The position numbers were made by a program, and so were the translations under genes. The notes beneath the pieces are model-generated. The model had not been told where the DNA came from and ran no database searches. It was given only the letters and a program-made list of their open reading frames with translations. From NCBI GenBank assembly GCA_900753295.1, contig CAADYQ010000078.1:1-10224 (forward strand): a stretch of DNA of 10,224 bases, read 5' to 3'. Source of the stretch: Clostridia bacterium (GTDB taxonomy: Bacteria > Bacillota > Clostridia > Oscillospirales > CAG-272). Positions 1 to 5,455 of this stretch are shown here, piece by piece. Numbering within the stretch: the first letter of the stretch is position 1; every line of letters starts with the position of its first letter.

Positions 1-8
1 AGGTTGCG

Positions 9-488
9 TCAGAACAGCTTTTTGCGTTTCAATAAAGTGTATCCCAAACCGGAAAGCACACCGACCAGCGATACCCCTGCAACCCTCGCAACCTCTGCAA
101 CCCCTGCCGCAGCTCCCGCCGTGGTTTTCAGTGCCTGCACGTCTTTTTGGTAACGGAAATACTTCCCGCTTTGTATGTGCTGCCGTCCGTTAATGTTATC
201 CTCATCTGGCAGGTTTCTGTCCCAACTATCCAGCCGGAACTTGACGGTCACTTTGCCGTACTGTTCGATCTCGCTTGGCGTAACCGCCAGACCGGATGCC
301 GAGAAATCGTAGTTGCGTTCCTGCCAGACTGCGTAAAGCGTCACATCTTCCTCGGCGGTGCAGGTTGAACCGGGAGTGCAGGCGACAGACTTCTATGCGC
401 TGTCGGTTGCCCTTCCGAGGAATACATGATTCGGCTTTGTCGGGATAGCCAATGTCAGAATAGCGGCAGTTGCAATCTTCTTTTTTAC
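9..488 (-). pseudogene. Remnant of InlB-repeat surface protein, C-terminal end
   Basis: The intact part (9-344, 111 codons if read from the GTG at 344) opens with VTLYAVW, the typical end of a Listeria-Bacteroides InlB B-repeat. A beta-rich stretch follows (ASGLAVTPSEIEQYGKVTV), like the CARDB-type domains found after such repeats. It ends in a hydrophobic segment (about residues 84-105) and the basic tail KRKKLF, which suggests a C-terminal membrane anchor. Reading upstream in the same frame, the rest of a B-repeat is recognisable (IPTKPNHVFLGRATDSA at about 396-446), but a TAG at 393-395 interrupts it and a TAA at 489-491 ends the frame. The usual GW of the repeat is GR here. No ribosome binding site was found before the GTG. 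I infer a decayed 3' end of a large secreted adhesin-like protein. A sequencing error or amber readthrough is less likely. Confidence 0.6.
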
Positions 489-495
489 TTAAAAT

Positions 496-586
496 GGCTT
501 TTTGCCTGAAGGAAAAAAGCCACATCCCTGAAACTTGTCAAGTTTCGTGAAAAAGTAAAACCTTCCCGAACTTCGTCCGAGAAGTT
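496..586. other. Cluster of three inverted repeats
   Basis: Three hairpins lie in a row. GGCTTTTT (496-503) pairs with AAAAAGCC (514-521). GAAACTT (530-536) pairs with AAGTTTC (540-546). AACTTC (569-574) pairs with GAAGTT (581-586), which is followed on the plus strand by more T residues (T585-590), giving a short terminator-like shape. They sit between the tRNA 3'-end copy and the surface-protein remnant. Their role is unknown; weak termination or a decayed repeat element are possible. Confidence 0.4.
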
Positions 587-617
587 TTTTGGTTGCGGAG
601 GTGGGACTTGTAACCAC
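585..617 (-). repeat. Partial direct copy of the initiator-tRNA 3' end
   Basis: The 26 bp at 585-610 are identical to 756-781, which cover six T residues plus the CCA end, the acceptor strand and part of the T-arm of the tRNA-Met gene. After one extra T (611) the identity continues for AACCAC (612-617, matching 782-787) and then stops. On the minus strand both copies read through CCA into an A-run and then a hairpin. The copy has no D-arm or anticodon arm, so it is not a tRNA gene. It could be a truncated tRNA duplicate, or a scar of site-specific integration at the tRNA 3' end. Confidence 0.75.
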
Positions 618-722
618 CGGATCGCGCGGAAATGTGTGCGAGGCCGTTTGTTTGGTGCGGCGCGATTCCATCCGACCCGCAGGGGCGGCTCGGAGGTGGT
701 TCGGCGTTCGGACTTCGTAAGC

Positions 723-754
723 AAAAAAGAACAGCATCCATGCGGATGCTGTTC
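723..754 (-). terminator. Rho-independent terminator of the tRNA-Leu/tRNA-Met operon
   Basis: An 11-bp perfect stem (GAACAGCATCC at 729-739 with GGATGCTGTTC at 744-754) closes a 4-base loop. On the minus strand it is followed by six T (723-728). It starts a few bases after the CCA of tRNA-Met. On the plus strand a run of T (756-761) also follows the stem, so it could stop transcription from both sides. Confidence 0.85.
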
Positions 755-760
755 CTTTTT

Positions 761-837
<77 letters not shown>

Positions 838-843
838 ATATTA

Positions 844-932
844 TGGTGCCGGTGACCGGGGTCGAACCGGTACGTTGCTTTCGCAACATTGGATTTTAAG
901 TCCAAGGCGTCTGCCTGTTCCGCCACACCGGC
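844..932 (-). tRNA. tRNA-Leu (TAA)
   Basis: A class II tRNA of 89 nt including encoded CCA. The acceptor stem GCCGGTG/CACCGGC is perfect, the anticodon loop CTTAAAA gives TAA, the long variable arm is TGTTGCGAAAGCAACG, and the T-arm is ACCGG-TTCGACC-CCGGT. It is the first gene of the transcript from the promoter at 973-1001 and is followed by the initiator tRNA. Confidence 0.97.
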
Positions 933-972
933 TCGGCAAGCGGAATGCACAACCCTTTTTCATTGCTCATCT

Positions 973-1001
973 ATTATATCACTTCCAGCATGCCTTGTCA
1001 A
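973..1001 (-). promoter_or_regulatory. Consensus sigma-A promoter of the tRNA-Leu/tRNA-Met operon
   Basis: Read on the minus strand: TTGACA (996-1001), 17 bp spacer, TATAAT (973-978). Both hexamers match the consensus perfectly. It lies about 40 bp before the 5' end of tRNA-Leu, as expected for a strong stable-RNA promoter. Confidence 0.92.
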
Positions 1002-1110
1002 CCCCTTTTTGCTCTTTTCTTCCGATTTTATTGATCTTTTGCACGACATTTTTCGACTTCGCATTCATTTTCAAAAATGTAACAAAACCGAAACCGCGGC
1101 GTTTCGCGGA

Positions 1111-1136
1111 ATTCCGGACTTTTCGCCGTCCGGAAT
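1111..1136 (+). promoter_or_regulatory. Inverted repeat, possible operator
   Basis: Perfect 9-bp arms ATTCCGGAC (1111-1119) and GTCCGGAAT (1128-1136) are separated by 8 bases. The repeat ends two bases before a TATAAT and would cover the -35 and spacer region of the promoter of the next gene. There is no T-run after it, so a terminator is unlikely. A repressor or activator site is an inference from position only. Confidence 0.4.
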
Positions 1137-1138
1137 GG

Positions 1139-1144
1139 TATAAT
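1139..1144 (+). promoter_or_regulatory. Probable -10 element, plus strand
   Basis: TATAAT lies 16 bp before the ribosome binding site at 1160-1165. No good -35 hexamer is found 16-18 bp upstream (that position falls inside the inverted repeat), so this promoter may be weak or need an activator. Confidence 0.5.
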
Positions 1145-1159
1145 TGATTATTATACAAC

Positions 1160-1165
1160 GGAGGA
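1160..1165 (+). promoter_or_regulatory. Ribosome binding site serving a leader ORF
   Basis: GGAGGA lies 7 bp before the GTG at 1173 but 51 bp before the ATG at 1217. The strong site therefore supports the short leader frame rather than a direct start of the large gene. Confidence 0.65.
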
Positions 1166-1172
1166 ACGACAG

Positions 1173-1220
1173 GTGCTTTGTAAAAGAAAAATTTATATAC
1201 ATACGGGGTCCGGGGCATGA
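1173..1220 (+). CDS. 15-codon leader ORF overlapping the next gene
   Basis: The GTG-initiated frame reads MLCKRKIYIHTGSGA and stops at TGA 1218-1220, which overlaps the ATG (1217-1219) of the following gene as ATGA. It has the only good ribosome binding site of the region. There is no alternative in-frame start for the large gene between a TAA at 1181-1183 and 1217. Two readings are possible. It may be a real leader that couples translation by termination and reinitiation. Or it may be the true N-terminus of the large protein, separated by a one-base frameshift in or near the G-rich tract 1205-1215. Confidence 0.45.
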   Translation: MLCKRKIYIHTGSGA

Positions 1221-2227
1221 CGGGCGCGCCGTTTGAGGCTTCGCTCAATGTCGGCGGCGGGGCGCGCTACGATATTCTGCCTGACGATGTGCGCGGGATG
1301 ACATTTGACGACGCCGTGGTGATATTTTCCGCGGACGACATGCGGATCATGGCGTCGCGCGCGCCGGCTGGCGTGTTTGAGCCGGGCGGGAGGATGGTCG
1401 ATCATCTGCCGGGATTTTCCCGCGAGCTGTGGCTCGATGCCCCTGCCGCGGATGCCGTGTTCGGCTTCTCGCGCGTGACGATCGCGGAAAAATCGGAGGT
1501 GGCGCAGCGTCTCGGTATCGGCGACACTGCATTTGTGCGTTCCTTTGCGGGGCTTCCGGATGTCACGCTCGCCGTTTTTGCCGTTTCACGCTGCGGCGAA
1601 GGGCGTGAGGCGGAGCCCGACGGGACGGCGGCTGAATACGTTCCCGCTTTCCCGCCGGCGCTTACCGCTGTGGATGAGCTTTTCCGCCGTGCGTCGGATG
1701 TACCGGCGGGGACCTCCGGCGCGTCTTTTTTCTGCAGCGCGGCGGAGCTTGCATCCGATGCCGCGCGCTTGTGCGGCTGCGGTATCGCCGTGACCGACAT
1801 GACCGAGCCGTATATTTCCGCCGCGGGGTATGACGGCGTTGGCGCGCTCGCGCTGACGTTCATCGCCGCAATGCTTTTCCGGCGCGTCAGCCGCCGGCGC
1901 GGGTTTAATCTGAGCATCGGAATGACCGACGGTGAGCCGCGTACGCCCTGTTTTTACATCGATGCCGAGCTTTGTCCCGGTCGCCGCCGCGCCTCCGTAA
2001 CGGAATTTCCCGAGCTTGCGGCGCTCGCGGGCATTGCGCGCAGGAGGATGACCGACTACGATTTTTGCTGTCACGGCAAGCGCCGCGGCGGCAGACTGCA
2101 ACTCAGCTTTGCGCCCGGAGGCTGCCTCACCGGTCAGCCGGCGCTCAAGGCTCCCGCCCTCGGCAGTAACGACGCGGCGCGCGCCGACCTGCTCTCGCAC
2201 TGCGGACGTGGACGCACTGTCTATTGA
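1217..2227 (+). CDS. Unrecognised 336-residue protein
   Basis: I do not recognise a family. The protein is rich in Ala, Arg and Gly, has eleven cysteines in total (including the pairs CGC and CC), and shows no signal peptide. The only hydrophobic stretch is a short one around residues 210-222 (ALALTFIAAMLF), followed directly by RRVSRRR. The C-terminal third is basic. The codon use is GC-rich like the other chromosomal genes here, and the opposite-strand frames are shadows. The ATG has no ribosome binding site of its own and overlaps the stop of a short leader frame, so it is probably coupled to it or is the downstream part of a frameshifted gene. No terminator was found after it. I assign no function. 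Confidence 0.6.
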   Translation: MTGAPFEASLNVGGGARYDILPDDVRGMTFDDAVVIFSADDMRIMASRAPAGVFEPGGRMVDHLPGFSRELWLDAPAADAVFGFSRVTIAEKSEVAQRLGIGDTAFVRSFAGLPDVTLAVFAVSRCGEGREAEPDGTAAEYVPAFPPALTAVDELFRRASDVPAGTSGASFFCSAAELASDAARLCGCGIAVTDMTEPYISAAGYDGVGALALTFIAAMLFRRVSRRRGFNLSIGMTDGEPRTPCFYIDAELCPGRRRASVTEFPELAALAGIARRRMTDYDFCCHGKRRGGRLQLSFAPGGCLTGQPALKAPALGSNDAARADLLSHCGRGRTVY

Positions 2228-2342
2228 TACCGCGGCTGTGCGGCGCCGTCCGCCCATGGTATAACAATACCGACCGCGGGATACGACACCTTTATGTGCA
2301 ATATTTACAAAAACGCGCTTGGATTATTGTGAACTTCTGCGG

Positions 2343-2371
2343 TTGACAACATTGCGCCGATGATATATAAT
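2343..2371 (+). promoter_or_regulatory. Consensus sigma-A promoter of the solute-binding protein gene
   Basis: TTGACA (2343-2348), 17 bp spacer, TATAAT (2366-2371): a perfect consensus. The predicted start near 2378 gives a leader of about 50 nt before the GTG start. Confidence 0.9.
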
Positions 2372-2414
2372 AATAAGGTATATAACTGCCGTTTTTCGGA
2401 CCAAAAAATATGAT

Positions 2415-2420
2415 AAGGAG
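2415..2420 (+). promoter_or_regulatory. Ribosome binding site that decides the start
   Basis: AAGGAG lies 7 bp before GTG 2428. The upstream in-frame ATG at 2410 overlaps this site and has no binding site of its own, so GTG 2428 is the likely start. Confidence 0.85.
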
Positions 2421-2427
2421 AAGAAAA

Positions 2428-3942
2428 GTGAAATTTTCAACAGTAAAACGCATGATCGCGCCGCTGCTTGCCGTCCTGATGCTTCTTGGACTTGCCGCAT
2501 GTGCAAAGCCCAATACGTCGGATGAGACCACTCCCGCAGCCGCCGAAACCGTTATCGATCCCTCAACGACCGAAGAGCTTTACCTCGGATACAAGAAGGA
2601 CGATATTCCCGACACACTTAAATACAACAAGGAAACGGTCAAGATCCTTTACTGGTCGAACGCCGAAAGACCCGAATTTGAGATAGAAGAGGATGCGGAC
2701 GATTCCGACCGTATAATCTCCGCAATAAAGACGCGTAACGCCGCCGTTCAGGACAGACTTGACGTCGTGTTCGAATGGGACGGTCAGAAGGGTGCAGTCG
2801 GTCAGCGCGCCGATTTTACCAAATACGTTGAAACACAGTACAACGGAAGCAACTACTACGATATAATCGCAGCGTACAGCCGTGTTGCAGGGATGCTTTC
2901 TACCCGCGGATTCCTTGTAGACATCAATACGATTGACGACAACCACATCAATTTTGAGCAGGATTGGTGGCCCAAGACCGTCATAGATACCTGCACGATA
3001 GGACAGTCGCTCTACTTCATTTCGGGCGATATCTCCACAAACACCCTGCACTTTATGTACGGTATCTACTACAACAAGGAACTTATTTCGTCATACAATC
3101 TTGATGAGCCCTCAACGCTCGTTCAGAACGGCACATGGACCATCTCCAAGCTGATCGATATGACCCGCGACAAATATCAGGACCTCAACAGCAACGAGTC
3201 GGCAGATAAAGAAGACTTCTTCGGTTTCTGCACGGTCAACTTCCACTGCGATGCCTTCTACACCGGTTCCAACCTCATGCTCGTCGAGCAGGACCCCGAC
3301 AAGACCCTTATCATTTCTCCCGATTTCAGCGGTGAAAAGGCTATAAACCTTGTTGCCCAGCTCGGCACATGGCTCCCCACCAAGGACTGCATTGTCAACT
3401 CCGGCACATATCAGGTCCCGTTCGTAAGCGGTCAGGCGCTCTTCTGCCAGAACCGTGTTTACATGGCGGACGCGATCAACAAGTGCGGTCTTAACGCCGT
3501 CAACTGGAAATACGGTATCGTTCCCACTCCGAAGTACAACGAGGACCAGGAAGACTACATAACTGTTATGGGCAACCCCTTCACGCTTTACGGCATCGGC
3601 AACGGAAGCTCCAACTATTCACGCGCTACCGCAGTGCTTGAGTGCTGGGCATCCGAGGCTTACCGCCGCACCACCCCCGCAATATTTGAGGTCAATATGA
3701 AGCTCAGATATGCGAAGGACAACATCGACTCTCAGATGTTCGATATCCTGCGTGCCACCTGTCGCTACGACCTGGGCAGAATCTTCTCGGACGATCTCAA
3801 CTTCATGAGCGAGATGCCCTCGAAGGCTGCCTGCGCCGGCACACCGTGGAGCGCCGGACTGAAGTCTAAGGTCAAAATACTCAATAACAGCATAGCCGGT
3901 ATTGTGAGCGACCTTGAGAAAAACGCGAAGCTTGTAAAGTAA
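2428..3942 (+). CDS. Extracellular solute-binding lipoprotein (ABC transporter, family 1 type)
   Basis: 504 residues from the GTG start. It begins with a basic n-region (KFSTVKR), a hydrophobic core and a lipobox LAAC (Cys25), so it should be lipid-anchored outside the membrane. A short Thr/Ala/Pro-rich linker follows. The mature part has the look of family 1 sugar-binding proteins: VKILYW strand near the start, a central GIYYNKELI segment (the hinge-region pattern found in these proteins), NGTWTISKLIDM, and aromatic-rich sheets. The usual role is to capture a sugar or oligosaccharide and deliver it to an ABC permease. No permease or ATPase gene lies beside it. It has its own consensus promoter and a strong terminator, and its codons are more uniform (Pro mostly CCC, Asn AAC, Lys AAG) than in its neighbours, suggesting high expression. 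The substrate is unknown. Confidence 0.85.
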   Translation: MKFSTVKRMIAPLLAVLMLLGLAACAKPNTSDETTPAAAETVIDPSTTEELYLGYKKDDIPDTLKYNKETVKILYWSNAERPEFEIEEDADDSDRIISAIKTRNAAVQDRLDVVFEWDGQKGAVGQRADFTKYVETQYNGSNYYDIIAAYSRVAGMLSTRGFLVDINTIDDNHINFEQDWWPKTVIDTCTIGQSLYFISGDISTNTLHFMYGIYYNKELISSYNLDEPSTLVQNGTWTISKLIDMTRDKYQDLNSNESADKEDFFGFCTVNFHCDAFYTGSNLMLVEQDPDKTLIISPDFSGEKAINLVAQLGTWLPTKDCIVNSGTYQVPFVSGQALFCQNRVYMADAINKCGLNAVNWKYGIVPTPKYNEDQEDYITVMGNPFTLYGIGNGSSNYSRATAVLECWASEAYRRTTPAIFEVNMKLRYAKDNIDSQMFDILRATCRYDLGRIFSDDLNFMSEMPSKAACAGTPWSAGLKSKVKILNNSIAGIVSDLEKNAKLVK

Positions 3943-3964
3943 CGCGGCTATAATATGATTCCTT

Positions 3965-4002
3965 GCGGGCTGTCCGAATTTATCCGGATAGCCCGCTTTT
4001 TT
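3965..4002 (+). terminator. Rho-independent terminator after the solute-binding protein gene
   Basis: The stem GCGGGCTGTCCG (3965-3976) pairs with CGGATAGCCCGC (3985-3996) over 12 bp with one G-T pair, followed by TTTTTT. It starts 22 bp after the stop codon. Confidence 0.92.
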
Positions 4003-4073
4003 GAAGCTCACATGGGGCGTTGGAGCGACGCCGGGGGCGCGGATAACCCGCGCGGCGGCATTTTCCGAAAAAT

Positions 4074-4093
4074 AAATAAAAATATTTTTATTT
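4074..4093. repeat. 20-bp perfect AT palindrome upstream of the tRNA promoter
   Basis: AAATAAAAAT joined to ATTTTTATTT is a perfect palindrome ending 15 bp before the -35 box of the tRNA-Thr promoter. Pure A/T tracts in this position can act as UP elements for the RNA polymerase alpha subunit. That role is inferred from position and composition. Confidence 0.5.
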
Positions 4094-4108
4094 TATGCGC
4101 GAAAGGGC

Positions 4109-4137
4109 TTGACAAACGGCACTTTATCTGTTATAAT
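4109..4137 (+). promoter_or_regulatory. Consensus sigma-A promoter of the tRNA-Thr/tRNA-Tyr operon
   Basis: TTGACA (4109-4114), 17 bp spacer, TATAAT (4132-4137), about 30 bp before tRNA-Thr. Perfect consensus in both hexamers. Confidence 0.93.
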
Positions 4138-4167
4138 ATAACCCGTCCGACCGGAAAGCGACAAAAC

Positions 4168-4242
4168 GCTGGTGTGGCTCAATGGCAGAGCAGCTGATTT
4201 GTAATCAGCAGGTTGATGGTTCGACTCCGTTCACCAGCTCCA
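4168..4242 (+). tRNA. tRNA-Thr (TGT)
   Basis: 75 nt including encoded CCA. The acceptor stem GCTGGTG/CACCAGC is perfect, the D-stem is GCTC/GAGC, the anticodon arm GCTGA-TTTGTAA-TCAGC gives TGT, and the T-loop is TTCGACT. It is the first gene of a two-tRNA operon. Confidence 0.97.
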
Positions 4243-4271
4243 ATGAGTCCGCAATGGCGGGCTCAAACTTT

Positions 4272-4356
4272 GGGGGATTTCCCGAGCGGCCAAAGGGGGC
4301 AGACTGTAAATCTGTTGTCACTGACTTCGGTGGTCCGAATCCACCATCCCCCACCA
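4272..4356 (+). tRNA. tRNA-Tyr (GTA)
   Basis: 85 nt class II tRNA with encoded CCA. The acceptor stem GGGGGAT/ATCCCCC is perfect, the anticodon arm CAGA-CTGTAAA-TCTG gives GTA, and the T-stem is GGTGG/CCACC. The T-loop reads TCCGAAT, with C where U55 (pseudouridine) is normally found. It is followed directly by a terminator. Confidence 0.96.
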
Positions 4357-4360
4357 AACA

Positions 4361-4389
4361 AAAAATGCAGCCAACAGGCTGCATTTTTT
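4361..4389 (+). terminator. Rho-independent terminator of the tRNA-Thr/tRNA-Tyr operon
   Basis: The stem AAAAATGCAGCC (4361-4372) pairs with GGCTGCATTTTT (4377-4388) around a 4-base AACA loop and ends in a T-run, 5 bp after the CCA of tRNA-Tyr. The A-run before the stem makes it usable in both directions. Confidence 0.92.
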
Positions 4390-4461
4390 GTTTATACGGC
4401 GTTTTTGATGCGGATATCGGCGCGGGTCGCCGCATTTATTTGCCGCGCGGGCGATGTACCG

Positions 4462-4490
4462 TTGATTTCGCGGCGAAAGTATGATATAAT
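4462..4490 (+). promoter_or_regulatory. Sigma-A promoter of the metallophosphoesterase gene
   Basis: TTGATT (4462-4467), 17 bp spacer, TATAAT (4485-4490). The start is predicted near 4497, with a leader of about 44 nt. Confidence 0.82.
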
Positions 4491-4504
4491 GAAGCTACAA
4501 AAAC

Positions 4505-4525
4505 GCGCCGTCTGCGTGACGGCGC
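4505..4525 (+). other. Leader hairpin next to the ribosome binding site
   Basis: GCGCCGT (4505-4511) pairs with ACGGCGC (4519-4525). The stem lies near the predicted mRNA 5' end and stops 3 bp before GGAGG (4529-4533). It could stabilise the mRNA or tune access of ribosomes. Confidence 0.5.
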
Positions 4526-4540
4526 CGCGGAGGTGCTTCT

Positions 4541-5251
4541 ATGCTGGTGGGAATGTTTGCCGACAGTCATTGCTCGGACCGTGAGGTGTCCTGTCGGACC
4601 CGGCGTCCGTCCCTTTCGTACGGCAAAATAGCCGCCGCGCTTGACGCGTTTACCGCCGCCGGTGCGCAGGCTGTGATAATGCTGGGCGATCTTATGGATT
4701 CCTGCGTCGATCCCGCGGACAATGTGCGCGAGCTTGAGCGCACGGGGGCGCTGATATGCTCGGCGGGGCTTCCCGTTTACTGCCTGCGCGGCAACCATGA
4801 CTGTGACATTCTGAGCGCTGCGGATTTTTACGCCGTGAGCGGATTTGCCGCGCCGCCGTTTTCGGTGGCGAAGGATGGCAGAGCGCTTATTTTCCTTGAC
4901 GGATGCTTTACCGCGGACGGCATGCCGTACCGCCCCAGCGAGGTCGATTGGACCGACAGCCTTCTTCCCGCCGCACAGGTTGGACAGCTCGGGCGCGTGC
5001 TTGGCGACAGCAACGTCACCGGCGCGACCGTGTTCATACATCAGCGGCTGGACGGATGCACCGACGCGCGGTACAACGTGCGGAATTCGGATGAGGTGCG
5101 GGCGGTGCTTGAGGCGTCCGGCAAGGTGGGGACGGTCTTTCAGGGACATTATCACCGCGGCGACCGCAAGGAGATAAACGGCATAAGGTATATCACGCTT
5201 CCGGCAATGTGCGAGGGCGAGGGGAATTCGTTCATTGTTACCGAGGTCTGA
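4541..5251 (+). CDS. Calcineurin-like metallophosphoesterase
   Basis: 236 residues; the start is fixed by GGAGG 7 bp before the ATG. The five metallophosphoesterase motifs are present in order: D8-x-H10 (FADSH), GD(50)LMD, GNH(86)D (84-87), IH(167)Q, and GH(203)YH(205). These residues bind two metal ions and act on phosphomono- or phosphodiesters. There is no signal peptide, so it should act in the cytoplasm. The size fits the small single-domain members of the family, whose substrates range from cyclic nucleotides to nucleotides and phospho-sugars. The sequence does not tell which. It is transcribed alone from its own promoter, and its 3' end faces a small RNA transcribed from the other strand that ends 17 bp after its stop codon. 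Confidence 0.9.
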   Translation: MLVGMFADSHCSDREVSCRTRRPSLSYGKIAAALDAFTAAGAQAVIMLGDLMDSCVDPADNVRELERTGALICSAGLPVYCLRGNHDCDILSAADFYAVSGFAAPPFSVAKDGRALIFLDGCFTADGMPYRPSEVDWTDSLLPAAQVGQLGRVLGDSNVTGATVFIHQRLDGCTDARYNVRNSDEVRAVLEASGKVGTVFQGHYHRGDRKEINGIRYITLPAMCEGEGNSFIVTEV

Positions 5252-5267
5252 TCCTACCGGAAGATAT

Positions 5268-5343
5268 AAAAAAGGTGAGCGGCCCACCCTCCAAGCAAAA
5301 CCACTCACCAACCCCAAAAGAGGTGCGGAAAACTCCGTTCCGC
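5268..5343 (-). ncRNA. Candidate small RNA of about 76 nt, three hairpins
   Basis: On the minus strand a consensus promoter (5350-5378) predicts a start at about 5343. Stem 1, GCGGAA/TTCCGC, begins at that very base. Stem 2, ACCTC-TTTT-GGGGT, follows. Stem 3, GGTGAGTGG/CCGCTCACC (9 bp with one G-U pair), encloses an 18-nt loop containing GGAGGGTGGG, and is followed by six T (5268-5273), a rho-independent terminator. No ribosome binding site with a useful reading frame is seen. I cannot assign it to a known RNA family: it lacks the SRP RNA core and is too short for 6S RNA or tmRNA. The G-rich loop would pair with C-rich targets. It ends 17 bp from the 3' end of the metallophosphoesterase gene, so it is convergent with it and not antisense to its coding part. 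Confidence 0.7.
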
Positions 5344-5349
5344 ATAATT

Positions 5350-5378
5350 ATTTTATCATGGCGGGGTGGAATTGTCAA
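5350..5378 (-). promoter_or_regulatory. Sigma-A promoter of the candidate small RNA
   Basis: On the minus strand: TTGACA (5373-5378), 17 bp spacer, TAAAAT (5350-5355). Only one base departs from consensus. No downstream coding gene on this strand would use it. Confidence 0.82.
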
Positions 5379-5455
5379 TACCCAAAGCAAGTAAAATTTT
5401 ATAAAACCGCATACGCTTGCGGTCGAAAAAATACAATAAAGGCGGTCGGAGCTCA

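Larger units (their letters stand above)
489..760. other. Intergenic stretch without a gene
   Basis: No credible coding sequence was found on either strand. The open frames here lack ribosome binding sites and repeat a low-complexity VPPPQPK motif that is simply the translated tRNA 3' end. The stretch holds three small inverted repeats (496-586), a partial copy of the tRNA-Met 3' end (585-617) and the terminator of the tRNA operon (723-754). The GC-rich block 611-720 between the two tRNA-like copies has no feature I can name. Confidence 0.6.

Noticed and set aside
2258..2271. Hairpin GGTAT-AACA-ATACC as terminator of the 336-residue protein gene
   Set aside because: Five weak pairs and no T-run.
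2312..2321. AAACGCGCTT upstream of the solute-binding protein promoter as a LacI-family operator
   Set aside because: Only an imperfect 10-bp palindrome without a second copy; too little to call.
4436..5317. Minus-strand open frame of 293 codons opposite the metallophosphoesterase
   Set aside because: It covers the other gene, its promoter and the small RNA region, and has no motif.
5372..5405. Plus-strand promoter of the lipoprotein gene sharing TTGTCA with the small RNA promoter
   Set aside because: The possible -10 boxes lie 14 or 22 bp away, outside the usual spacing.
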